Of a stretch of 64,000 nucleotides of DNA, positions 1-10,720 are shown in pieces. How positions within the stretch are numbered: position 1 is the first letter of the stretch; the number at the start of each line of letters is the position of its first letter. The position numbers were made by a program, and so were the translations under genes. Source of the DNA: Metaphire vulgaris (Eukaryota > Annelida > Clitellata > Crassiclitellata > Megascolecidae); the NCBI GenBank assembly GCA_018105865.1, contig CM030845.1, positions 13,081,390 to 13,145,389 of the forward strand. Reading direction: 5' to 3'. Under the pieces are notes generated by a model. That model searched no databases and was not told where the DNA came from. It saw only the letters and a list, made by a program, of their open reading frames with translations.

Positions 1-617
1 TGGGAGGCGAAGGGGCTTAGGAATTTTTCAAATTTATAGTCGTTAAATTTACTGTAGAACGGTGGCGCTACTGCATGGATTGTCTGAGAAATAATTTGAA
101 TTTAAATGTATTCTGACGTTAGAATTTGTGTTGCTGCTTAGGTCTGCCATTTTTGGCTTATTTAGATGCCTGGTAGAATTTCAAAAGCTTCTTGGAATAA
201 TATCTCGTGTTTTCTAAAATTCTGATCATAAAGTTTATTGACTTTCTTGCGTAGATAGCCTAATAGGTCTACACTGTAGGTATACCAGGATACGTGGACC
301 GGGAATCTGCTGCGAATTCCGTGGGCTTGAAAGGTCAATTGGCATCAGTCGATGGTCGATCCGGATTTGAATAGTAAAATAGAAATCGTAAAACCATAAA
401 AGAACGCTTACCAAATATTAGCTCATGTTCAACGGGGTCCTGAAACAATTCTTACAATGGCTTCAAACGGCGAAATATTGAACATTATTTGATTTGTTTA
501 TAAGAAAAATTAGAATTTTAAGTTAAATATTATAACAGTGTATTTCAACGGCACGCCATGATTCGTAGAGAAAAATGTAGCGGTTTATTCATGTCTTTGC
601 AGAAGAACAGCCTCAAA
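1..617. other. Intergenic, nothing recognised
   Basis: AT-rich sequence with no convincing coding exon, RNA gene or transposon end. It stops at the first hAT-type element at 618. Confidence 0.4.
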
Positions 618-922
618 CAGTGGCGTTTCCAGGAATTCTCGGTGGGGGGATGAAAAAAATTATAGGAAGTTGGTGTTGGGGATGCAAAGTTAAGAAGAAA
701 AAGCAAAAGAAAAGAGAGAAAAGGGTCATTGTTTGCCCACTAGGCTAAATGTTAATAAACCTTGCAAAAAAGGTCGACAAGCTAAAAAAGAAGGTAATTC
801 GCAGTATTTTTCACTAATTTTTTTTAAAACTCACCGGAAAATAGGTTGATAAGCAAAGAAGGTCATCCGGAACCCCGGTGGGGGATGCATCCCCAGTCAT
901 CAACATGGTGGAACCACCACTG
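618..922. mobile_element. hAT-type MITE, CAGTGGCGTTTCC family
   Basis: Starts CAGTGGCGTTTCCAGGAATT and ends GTGGAACCACCACTG, an imperfect terminal inverted repeat. The flanking octamers gcctcaaa and gctccaaa match at six of eight positions, consistent with a decayed hAT target duplication. The interior carries GTGGGGGATGCAT and a degenerate copy of the GACAAGC-A-run-GGT motif found in many other elements of the window. Related copies lie at 7337-7659 and 19316-19645. It has no coding capacity. Confidence 0.65.
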
Positions 923-1911
923 GCTCCAAACTAACTTATTGTAAGCTTATAGGGCTACGCAAAATTATTAACAAAATAATATAGTATCAAATATTTAAAT
1001 AAAAAGAAATAGCTGCAACCGAAGGAAATTCACGGCATTAAAATAAAAAATAGATTTTCATAGGAAGTGGATAAATTTCTTCTCTTTTCGTCGACTGACA
1101 AACATTTTCAGGAAAGAACGAACGGAATTCGCGTCCAAGAGCACAGGACTAGAAACTCCGAAAGCGTTCAGATCTTGTGCATGTACAGTGTAGACCCATT
1201 GTATCTCTGTTCTCTGTCGTCGATTGACAAGCGCTCAGCGTAAATTACGTGACCGCAGACACGGACGTGGGTTGTGTCCACCCATGGGTTGAGTTGGGTT
1301 GGATTGGGCCAGAAATGTTCATATTTGTGGTGGTGCATGGGCTGGGGTAGGGCTGGGGGTAAGAAAATAAGTAATGTTTTAAGAAATTGCAATGTATTAC
1401 GGTGGGTTGGGTCAATTGCTTTCGTGGGTTGGGTCTGAATCATGATGGGTTGGGTTTTTTAAAATGGACTCCTGTCCATGTCCAGGTAATCGCAGACAGA
1501 GTCTGGACTATTCATCAATTGTCCTCGCTGCGCCCATGTCCTTTGCTACGCGTTGTAAGCCATCTAGTTACCCTCGAAACGGATCTTTCTCTCCAGGTCC
1601 CAGAGTCAATAGCTTCTAGAAAGGGGGCAGATGCAAGAGGAGCTGAAGGTCACCGTTCCTCCTCCGACGGCTGTTGTCCTGCGAATGCTCTCGGCGTCCT
1701 GTGTGCGTCGCGCGTAAGGCGTTTAGAGTTCCCGCCTGAGTGTTGGTAAACAGTTGAGCATCGCGAGGGTTGACTCGACTCAGTGTGACGGACGCTAATC
1801 TGAACTGCGTCTCTGAGGGAATCGATCTTTGGCGGTCGAAAGATGACAGTTGCGAAAGCCTCTGTTATATCGGCGCCTCATTTTGCATGCGGATCAATCG
1901 ATGGGCGGATG
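923..1911. other. Intergenic with a GGGTTGGGTT-rich tract
   Basis: No gene is recognised. Between about 1265 and 1455 the plus strand repeatedly contains GGGTTGGGTT or close variants. Open frames here (1387-1749, 1168-1443) are low-complexity and resemble no protein family I know. Confidence 0.4.
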
Positions 1912-2131
1912 CTGGAGAGACAGACAGACAGAGAGACGGAGACAGACAGAGACAGACAGAGACAGACAAACAGACAGACAGAGAAACGGAGAGACGGAGA
2001 GACAGAGAGACGGACAGACAGACAGACAGAGACAGAGAGACGGACAGACAGAGAGAGAGAGAGACAAGCAGACAGAGAGACAGAGAGAGAGAGACGGACA
2101 GACAGACAGACAAAGAGACAGACAGAAAGAT
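1912..2131. repeat. GACA/GAGA microsatellite
   Basis: About 220 bp of irregular GACAGACA and GAGAGAGA repeats on the plus strand. It opens overlapping frames on both strands that translate to repetitive TDRQ or LSVC peptides, which are artefacts. Confidence 0.9.
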
Positions 2132-2476
2132 TCGTGTAATGGCGTCGATATCATTTGCTTGTTTACATTTCATAAGCACCGAGTCACTTCTCGGACTAAC
2201 AACGTATAGTGTTATGCAAGACTTCGTTAATAAGATTAACGTTAAAATCAATTACTTTCTTCGCCGCTAACGAAGAGGCAGAGACGAAGTGTACTTAATT
2301 CTTGGCGTTAGTAAATAGAGGTTGTGAGGAAGAGACTTCAAGAGAGTGAAGTCGCTTACTATGTCTGGTGGTTAGTGAAAGAGTGTGGAGAGGTCTGGAA
2401 AGAGTTCTTGATCAGAGACAACGCTGAGAAGGCACGGTTGTTGCAGAGTTTGTGAAAGGATTGATGCGCGGAGGGT

Positions 2477-2514
2477 GGGGTGGGGGTGGGGGTGGGCGTT
2501 CTGGAGCGCGATGC

Positions 2515-2563
<49 letters not shown>
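2477..2563. repeat. G-rich tract followed by (GAT)n
   Basis: A GGGGTGGGGGTGGGGGTGG run is followed by about fifteen GAT units (2516-2561). (GAT)n can be the 3' tail of RTE-type LINEs, as at 45328-45740, but no LINE body is visible next to this one. Confidence 0.75.
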
Positions 2564-2564
<1 letters not shown>

Positions 2565-2976
2565 GCTCGTGTAACAATGTGGCTGAGGAGTGATAAGACT
2601 TAATAGATGGCTGAACATGAAATTATATGAATAATTAGTTCGGAGCTTTATTTTCATTGGCATGATTTTGTGGCGATTGCGTTCGTTGAATTTTAAGCCA
2701 ATACAGACGCTCCTAGAAGGGGTGAAAAAGCCGCAGAATTGTTGGGTCTTCGATACGTCACAAGTTTAGGAATTATTATGAATCAGTTGTAGGTTGTTAT
2801 CGTTAATACCATTGTGAAATAGGGAGTTGATTTAATTGACCTTTTAGAGATGACCTACTGAATCACTGATGCACCAATCAATGAGGCAACTTTGTACTAA
2901 AGATTTATGGTCTGATATCAAGAATTTAATTAAGCTTATGATAATTAATACAAAGAACGACTGGTTAATTCGGTGC

Positions 2977-3156
2977 TAGGACAAAATGTCAGCGGACAAA
3001 ATGTCAGCTGACAAAATGTCAGCGGACAAAATGTCACGGACAAAATGTTAGCTGACAAAATATAACCCCAACTCTAACCCTAACCCTAAACCGTGACATT
3101 TTGTCCATGACATTTTGTCCGCGGACAAAATGTCCGCGGACATTTTGTCCGGCCAC
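2977..3156. repeat. Array of GGACAAAATGTC-like palindromic units
   Basis: GACAAAATGTCAGC/AGCGGACAAAATGTC units are tandem in one orientation from about 2983 to 3061, then a spacer with CTAACCCTAACCCTAAACC follows, then the opposite orientation (GACATTTTGTCC). The whole block is therefore a large imperfect inverted repeat whose arms are tandem arrays. No coding capacity. Confidence 0.85.
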
Positions 3157-3885
3157 GGTTAATTCATGCAGTCTATTATTATCTTAAATAGGTCGGTCAC
3201 CGTCGGTGTGCCCGATTCACGCGGAACACTCAAAATTACGCTACACCTGAAACAAATCACTCGCTAAGATTCGATAAAATCTGTTTATTTTGATTAAGAT
3301 TAACCCATTTGCTATCAGAACTTTAAAGACAATTGTGAGTTTTCTTGAAGTTCTCTTTCCAAAAATGGAGCTTTAAAACTGTCTCGTGGACCGGGTAAGC
3401 AAGGAAGAGGTCCAGTTGGCAATTCTCAAAAAGCGCTAAAAGTTTGAATTGCCTTTAAGATTGAAGTCCGTAGGCCCTATTATATAGTAATCGATTTTCG
3501 CAACAATTCTCAAAATCTATTGCGATTCTTGGAAGAGAACATTATTACTTTGCAGGAAAATATTCTTTAAGTCTGAATAGACCTACTACAACTGGTGTAT
3601 ACCAAACAATTTGAATTTTATTCTAGTTATAACAAGTTCATTCAATCAATCGATCAATCAACGAAGCAAGCAAGCAAGCCGCCAGTCAATCAAACAATTG
3701 TCCCCGTAATGAAGGAAATGCGTGATGCCTAGGCTACAGTGGAGCAACATTCGTTGAGCCAACGAATTGCGTTGAATGGCATCTCCACTGGTCGTAAGTC
3801 TCAAAGAGAAGAATGCAATTCATGCGATTCGCTTGGATTAACTGCTTCTTCGCGTCTCGTTTAGGATTCAAGAATGCAGCTATTG

Positions 3886-3948
<63 letters not shown>

Positions 3949-4381
3949 TCTATGCAAAAGACGAAACGTTCATTACTTAGATTCCACCTGCGCGCTCACC
4001 GTGTTTCTACGCATTCCTTAGCCACATGAGGACAAAAGGTCAGAGGGACAAACACGAGGACATATAGGGGCTCGATTCTCAGGGAGGCGGAAATGAATGG
4101 CAGTGACGCGGAAGGAAATTAAACAAAGCGAATTGAGAGATGGAGACGAGAAGCAGAAGAATAGCTCTATACGTCGTGAGTTAAGAAGAGGAGGAAGTGC
4201 TTTGTGCTGAAAGAGTCCCTGCACCGCCGTCTGAGAGTTGCTCCCTTCTCTTGTTCATTCTGCTCGGGAAAAGGAGGGGCGTCACAGGGAATCAGGGATG
4301 CGACCTACAATTATTGGCGTTTCTGACTTGACTTGGGTCACTGTTCGCCGAAATTTCAAATCAAATTAACGTGTCTTTTCT

Positions 4382-4447
<66 letters not shown>

Positions 4448-4481
4448 CCTCCCTCCCTCTTCTCTCTCTCTCTCTCCCTTA

Positions 4482-4543
<62 letters not shown>

Positions 4544-5739
4544 AAAAACTGAATTTATGATTCATCGTAAGTGAAAGAAACGGAGATGTCTGTATATAGA
4601 GAAGATTCAGGAAATTGTATATCTCTTTTATTTTGGTATTTATCTTTATTAGTATTTATCTCTATCACAATAATTGTCACAGTTGTTTTCTACTGCCACT
4701 GCTACAGCGACAATGCGTCGTCAACTTCGGCTTAGCGAGTCATTTTCGAAGACTCAGTACTCTCTAATCAGATTGTCACGCTCTCAACAGTCGAAACAAT
4801 ATTATAATCGAATACTAATGTAGACCAAAACTATCGATGCGTGGCTACGAGACACTGCTTCGACCCAGCCCGGGACCAACCACTTCGAGGCAGCTATCAC
4901 AGCCCTGTTGGGTTTTTTCTTGATCTTGTAACTAGGGGCCTCTAGGGCCTACTCTTTCGATCGCATCACTATACTCAAATCTAAACCTAAGCGACCAGTG
5001 AATTTCTTTGCGTTAAACTTAATCGAAAGACGTTGAATGTACTCAGAGGATGCTTGCATTCAATCAACGCAGCGTGTCAAAATGTCGGCGGATTCCGGAG
5101 GTGCGGCCAATGCGGAGGAAAGCTTGAGTATAACGGTTCCTTTCAACTACCAAATAACAATTTGCAAATAGATGCATAATATTATTTTGAAGGCAGCCGA
5201 AGAAGAGAAAGACAGTCTCGAGAATCTGTCTACGCCAATATAACGGGCAAGCGATGACCTATAGTTACGCGAACCTCCTCTTAGAGCTTCCGTCTTTTGG
5301 GGGACTGCTTCGATGCATCCATCTGCTTCAAGATCAACGTCCCCTGAATGATGCGTACGCAATTTCGTCCGGTCGACGGGGCAGCCGTTGTCCGCAACAA
5401 TCCGCGCCGTCCTGCGTCGTTAATGGAGTTTCTGCGCCGGTTTAACCGCCGCTGCGTAATTGCGCTGCTCCTGCCGTATACAAATAAGAAATCAGTTTCC
5501 GATACGAACCATGAACACGCAATCCCTCACTGTAAATATGACGACCACTGACCTGCACTCGTCAGCTGTCACCATTAACAGCGACTCCGTACAATAATCA
5601 TCCAGGTATAGAAGAGAAACGACGAAAAACGTCGTCGACCGACGGCCATAGGCGGCGGAAGACAATAAAAAGTACCCCGGCCCGTTTACTATATAGCGGC
5701 AGCGGGGCGCTGAGGGTCGAGGTGCCTAACTAACTTAAT
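3157..5739. other. Intergenic with two long (CT)n tracts
   Basis: No gene is recognised. Long (CT)n tracts lie at 3891-3945 and 4385-4541, the second interrupted by CCCT variants. They generate spurious Ser-Leu frames. A copy of the motif AAAAGTACCCCGGCCCG lies at 5668-5684 (compare 7180-7236). Confidence 0.6.
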
Positions 5740-6021
5740 CAGTGGCGTAGCCAGGATTTTCGGAAGGGGGGGTTGGTTTTTGGTTTTGACCGTGACCAAC
5801 TTTGGAAAAATCCTGACCAGCAAAAAACGTTATCACCTCTACTTTTTTAGCTGACAAGAAAAAAAAGGTCCTCGCCTCTTACTTAAACCTTTACCGTCTA
5901 TAGCCAAGGGGTTTGACCCCCCAACGACGCCTCAAAAAATTAAAAAATACATGGAAACTCATAAAAAAATTTCGGCGGCCAAGGGGACTTTAACCTCCAA
6001 GCCCCCTTGAATACGCCACTG
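5740..6021. mobile_element. hAT-type MITE, CAGTGGCGTAGCC family
   Basis: Ends are CAGTGGCGTAGCCAGGATTT and AATACGCCACTG. The flanking octamers aacttaat (5732-5739) and aacttact (6022-6029) match at seven of eight positions. The interior includes ACCAACTTTGGAAAAATCCTG followed by GACCAGCAAAAAACG, a sequence shared with the copies at 11488, 32073 and 63340. Non-coding. Confidence 0.85.
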
Positions 6022-6732
6022 AACTTACTAACGACCTTTCTCCCATCTCCACCGTCCCACGGTAGTACGGTACGTCTTGGATAGTGGGGGGGGACGATAA
6101 TAATAATAACTAAAGGGAATACAAAACCCGTGAATACTACAGTGAATGGACATACAAATGGAAAAAGTCTGGTCATTCAGATGTGTTGGAGGTGTGATTG
6201 AAAGAGACGGAAGTCAAAGAGAAGATTTTACAAAATCAAGAATATCAAAAGGGCTCCATGCAAAGGGATTGGGAATGATGAAAAACTGTGGAGAAAAACA
6301 ACTTGGGGATGTCCCATTATTCCGGGGGGTGTCCATGTCAAGTGTTGAGTCTAAAACGGTTAGTTTCTCGTAGTATAGTCCTAGTTCTACACTCATCACT
6401 ATGGAATAATTTGCGCAGATGTTGTATTATCCGAAGTACTTACAGTTTGTTCAGGGTTGTCGATATATTCAGCTTACGACGTTTAACAACAAACTTATCC
6501 ATTGTATGGCTGGTGAAGCGCTGTTAAACGATTGAGACGCTGAAGCCGTGAGATTGTTTCCGCGATTTATGCGAACACGGTGATGATCCGTTTCGATCAA
6601 GACCCAATTCCGACTGCCCTCTCTCGATGAAACACTCTATATCGCCCTCTACTGCTTCTCTGGTGCCCCCGCTCTTCCTGGCACCCTCTGATGTCCTTCG
6701 GCCCGTCTCCACATTTCGTTCGTCTAACTTAA

Positions 6733-7111
6733 GTGCCTTCCTCCGTCTTTTAATCTGATGTCAACTGATACACATGCGTTACTACGGTGTTTGACACCTT
6801 CGGGTTAGATGTGTATAGGACATACTTATCTGATCTTGCTACTATAAAGTCTTATTTATTCGGCTGTGCAGCATTCGCCCTCCCGCGACAGCAGCTCCCT
6901 CATTCGCCTCAGTGCCTTCTTCCGTCTTTTAATCTAATCTAATTTAATCTCCGTCTTTTAATCTAATCTAATGAGCCCATCACTTCCGTGTTTGACACCT
7001 TCAAGTTAAATGAGTATATGACGCGCCTATCTGATCTAATCTGATCTTGCTACTATAAAGCGGCCTTATTTATTCGACAGAGCATTCACCCTCCGACGAC
7101 AGCAGCTCCCT
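6733..7111. repeat. Two diverged direct repeat units (~180-200 bp)
   Basis: Unit 1 (6733-6911) and unit 2 (6912-7111) share the blocks GTGCCTTCYTCCGTCTTTTA, GTGTTTGACACCTTC, TTGCTACTATAAAG and GACAGCAGCTCCCT in the same order. Unit 2 carries extra AATCTAATCTAAT steps. Origin unknown, no coding capacity. Confidence 0.8.
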
Positions 7112-7179
7112 TTTAAATTCGAAATGAAAATTAAATCAAACAATTTAAAGAATTACAATTCTTCAGTTCTCACCTCTTA

Positions 7180-7236
7180 AAAAGTACCCCGGCCCGGTCT
7201 ATGGCGGGCCGGGGTACTTTTAAAAGTACCCCGGCC
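7180..7236. repeat. GC-rich perfect hairpin plus third arm
   Basis: AAAAGTACCCCGGCCCG (7180-7196) is followed by an 8-nt spacer and its exact reverse complement (7205-7221). A third, direct partial copy AAAAGTACCCCGGCC follows at 7222-7236. The same 17-mer occurs alone at 5668-5684, next to CGACGGCCATAGGCGGCG, which reappears inverted downstream of this hairpin near 7265-7280. Function unknown. Confidence 0.85.
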
Positions 7237-7336
7237 TGGGCCGACGGGGCCGATAGGAGTGCGCCGCCTATGCCGACGGCTGACTTCTTGTGATCTCTGT
7301 CGAATGAAAGACGACGTCAGTCTCTTAAGTCAGAGA

Positions 7337-7659
7337 CAGTGCATGGCGGTTCCACGTTGGGGGGGGGGGGGGGAATGAGTGGGGATGCATCCCCCGCCGC
7401 CACCGGACTTTCGGACTTACTTTTTTTTTGCTTGTGAAACATACTTTTGGGTAAAAGCCTAGTAAAACTAACCGGGGATGAACTTTTTTGCTTGTCAACC
7501 TATTTTTCGGTAAAAATATAGTAAAATGAGGAATAAAATTCCATTTTCAGCCTTTTCCGGCAAATTTTAGCGATTTTTCTCTTCTATTTTCAACCCCCAC
7601 CAACTTTCTATGAATTCATTCATCCACCTCCCCACCAAGAAATCCTGGAACCGCCACTG
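7337..7659. mobile_element. hAT-type MITE, CAGTGGCGTTTCC family
   Basis: Starts CAGTGCATGGCGGTTCCAC (a GCAT insertion in the terminal repeat) and ends CTGGAACCGCCACTG. The octamer gtcagaga is duplicated exactly at 7329-7336 and 7660-7667. The interior has two TTTTTGCTTGTnAA motif copies in reverse orientation. Non-coding; small frames across it are spurious. Confidence 0.88.
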
Positions 7660-7999
7660 GTCAGAGAATCTTTCCCTTCTAATTATTAAGCATCCAGTCC
7701 AATGGAAATGTCCGAACGTTCCGTGCGTCGATTGCACTTTTCATCTTGAGACTCTTCTATTAAGTGAATTTCTGAATGGCAAACGGACAAACAAACAAAC
7801 AAACAAACAAACGGACAAATGACAAACGGAGACTGCATGAGGTGACTAAACACAATGCTGTCAGTGAATTAACATTTCCCGATTCTCCAATATATAGGCC
7901 CAATGTCATTTTCTAATTCACCTGTAGCCTACCATTCCATATTATAACATGCATAAATACATAATATATTTTTAATTCTATATGTTGGTTTGTCTTCAG

Positions 8000-9259
8000 C
8001 CATCCTCGCTACGAAGGTAGACCGCATCGTGAATGAGATTGTTCCATTGTTTTCTGTTGTCTGTCATTCGGATCGCCATTTCCATTGTCTTTCCAGTCCA
8101 TTTCACGATGCTATCAGTCCAATTTTATATGTACGATATGTATGCATCGTATGCATCGTATGTATACTTGTATAGGCTGCAATATCACGAACCTGTAATA
8201 ATGCAGTGTTTATTCTAGCCACCTTGACATTGGGGGGATTTTGAAATGTTTTGGGGGGACAAGGTCTGAGTCTCCACACTTTTTGGGGAGAAATTTCCAT
8301 CCCCCAGCCAACATATGAAAAATTGGGGGAATTTTAAAACTTTTGGGGGTAAATTTCCCCCCCCAGAGAAGGCCTATAATAAACACAGGTAATAATGTAG
8401 TGCTTTAGGGGCATCATGTACTCTGGTCATTGTCGTATGCTATCAACAGAAGTCTTCAGTATATTTCGGCATTGGGTCTATTAGGCCTACATAGGCTACA
8501 TGTATCGTGAATTATGCGAATCAATTGATGTTGTCTACGCGTGACTTTATCCGATTCCGTTTCTGTTCTTTTGATCCGTTCAGACCTTCTCCTTTGACGG
8601 CCGTTAATATGCATTCGACATGTTAAGAAGAATTTGACCCCCCCCCCCCCCATTAACTCCTTAACTGGGGACCCCGGATATATCCGTCCATTTTACATTG
8701 AGTTACAGTTAAATACACGGTTAAGGGGTTAAGCTCATTGAAGATAAATCCATCAAATTCAACCTAATATTAGATTTATTGAAATTCTATGCAGTGACGT
8801 CATCGTCGTTTGATCACAACTTCTCTTTCACCGTCACTCGGTGTACGACTCGTTAAAAGCGAGAAAGGATTGACGCATTCGCTTCTGAGTGAAATCGATA
8901 AAGTAGCACTGGAAATTCTTGACGCGACTAATGAACTTGACTAATGAGCGAAAAGTGTAGAAGATGGTCGAAGAAAGTGCTTCAGTCTGTGACCGGGGAT
9001 CGAGAGGAGAAAGAACACCGTGACGTCACACTTCCGTACTTATAAAACTTGAAATATATGCGATGATATTTTACTTTCTCTTCTGATTGATGTATTGATG
9101 TATTCTAACATAAGATGTCACTTGTGTGTAGTAATTATATGATGCTATGGGTTCGTGGAATTTTAAATCTCAATTACATTCGTCATCATCATTGCCGGAA
9201 GTTGAATATCTCTATGTTTCACTGTTGAAAATGGAACGAAAAACTTGAATTTCTTAAAC
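8000..9259. other. Intergenic, G-run repeats only
   Basis: No gene is recognised. Between 8230 and 8370 a unit of the type TTGGGGGRATTTTRAAAY is repeated with C-runs at its end, probably a degraded mobile element. A C-run lies at 8639-8651. Confidence 0.4.
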
Positions 9260-9392
9260 AGAAAACCTGCGTGACGCAATTTATGGACGACGTTTTAAGG
9301 GGAGGGGTCCGAGATCTGTGACAGTCTGTGACAACGGGAGGGGTTAAAATCTGAAACAAATTGCGTGACGTACTTTATGGACGGTCCCTGTG
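9260..9392. mobile_element. Short Harbinger-like MITE remnant
   Basis: GTGACGCAATTTATGGACGACG and GTGACGTACTTTATGGACGGTCC are both in this segment, around GTGACAGTCTGTGACAACGGG. The motif 'ATTTATGGAC' next to TGACGTAA resembles the termini of the larger elements at 12250-12826 and 20676-21030. Boundaries are approximate and no clean duplication was found. Confidence 0.45.
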
Positions 9393-9718
9393 ATCCATTG
9401 ATCCATCGCCATCTCTGTAATTAGCATCGTAGGAAACGTTCAATGTCGTTGGTACTATGACACGTAAACACGATGCAACGTCAAGGAATCTGAGTCTGAA
9501 TTTGAATTCAATAAGTTGAAGAGAATTTTGCACATTTGCTTAATTAAAATTTCAGTTTCGAGTATTAAGCTCGATTTTAAAGAATCAATGCGCCAGAAAT
9601 TCTATTAAGGTTTTAATTTTAATAAAGTTTGTTAAGCTCGATATTTAAAGAATCAATACGCCATAAATCATCAATAATTAATCGGAGCTTCTCGGAATCG
9701 CAGTTTTCCTAAATGCAG

Positions 9719-10642
9719 AGAGACGCGTTCTGTGTTCGTTTGGCATCGACAGTTCTGTCGTTGGTTTCGAGCATCTTGACGCTGACTCTGATCTCGTGCG
9801 ATCGCTTCTTCGGAATCGTCTTCGCGATGAAGGCGCACATGACCGAACGCCGGTCGACCGCGTTCGTTCTGATCGTCTGGATCTGCGGCGTCGGTATATC
9901 GTCTCCGCTGCTCGTCTACCGGGAGCAGTTCACTCGGCAGTGGTTGGACCACCTCGAGGTCTGGTGCGATGACACCTGGCCGAACACCTTGGTACAGGAC
10001 CCTGTCTCGAAGAACTGGGCCGTTCTGCACGTATCGAGGACCGCTTACTACACCTTCATCTCCACCGTTCTTTACTTCATTCCCATTCTCGTCATGACCA
10101 TCGCCTACTCCATGGTGATCTGGACGTTGTGGTCAAGTAAGATACCTGGTGATCGAATTGAGTCAGAAGTCAGGTCACACGATAAGATCAAGAAGAAGGT
10201 AAAGGGGCCGCTCTCTTTTTCATTTATTACTGTATCGATTAAAATTAATAATTATTAATTAATTAATTATTAATTAATAATCCAATCAATCCAATTTATC
10301 TCAGCCCATCCTCTGATAATTGAATACTGATTCTCACCAGCTCAATCGGAGTGTTTCACGTTATCGACTTTATTCAGAAGAACGGGAATCGACTACAGAG
10401 ATAGAAAACTCACAGGGAACCTGTACAAAAGCACTACTTGTGCTAATATACGGATTATGACTTAAGTATATTCTATTCTATTCTATTCTATTCTATTCTA
10501 TCCCGGACAATTTATGCAGCGCAGTAGCATGGCTAACAGTCAAAAACAAGAGCGCTTTTACATCAACACGCATACGATAAGCTAAATAAGTGCGTCTTAA
10601 GGTTCTTAGAGAAAACTTCGTAGGAGGTGGCCTTGGTGACAT

Positions 10643-10720
<78 letters not shown>

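Noticed and set aside
1770..2270. Overlapping open frames of up to 166 codons on both strands
   Set aside because: They are produced by the GACA/GAGA microsatellite; the peptides are pure repeat (TDRQ, LSVC) with no domain.
3067..3090. Interstitial telomere
   Set aside because: Only about three CCCTAA-like units in the spacer of an inverted repeat; too short to claim telomeric origin.
2977..3156. CRISPR array
   Set aside because: The repeats are palindromic 12-mers with no unique spacers of constant length, and the sequence is an animal genome.
4333..4574. Ser-Leu-rich frames
   Set aside because: Direct translation of (CT)n; the same occurs at 10563-10863 and 15840-16094.
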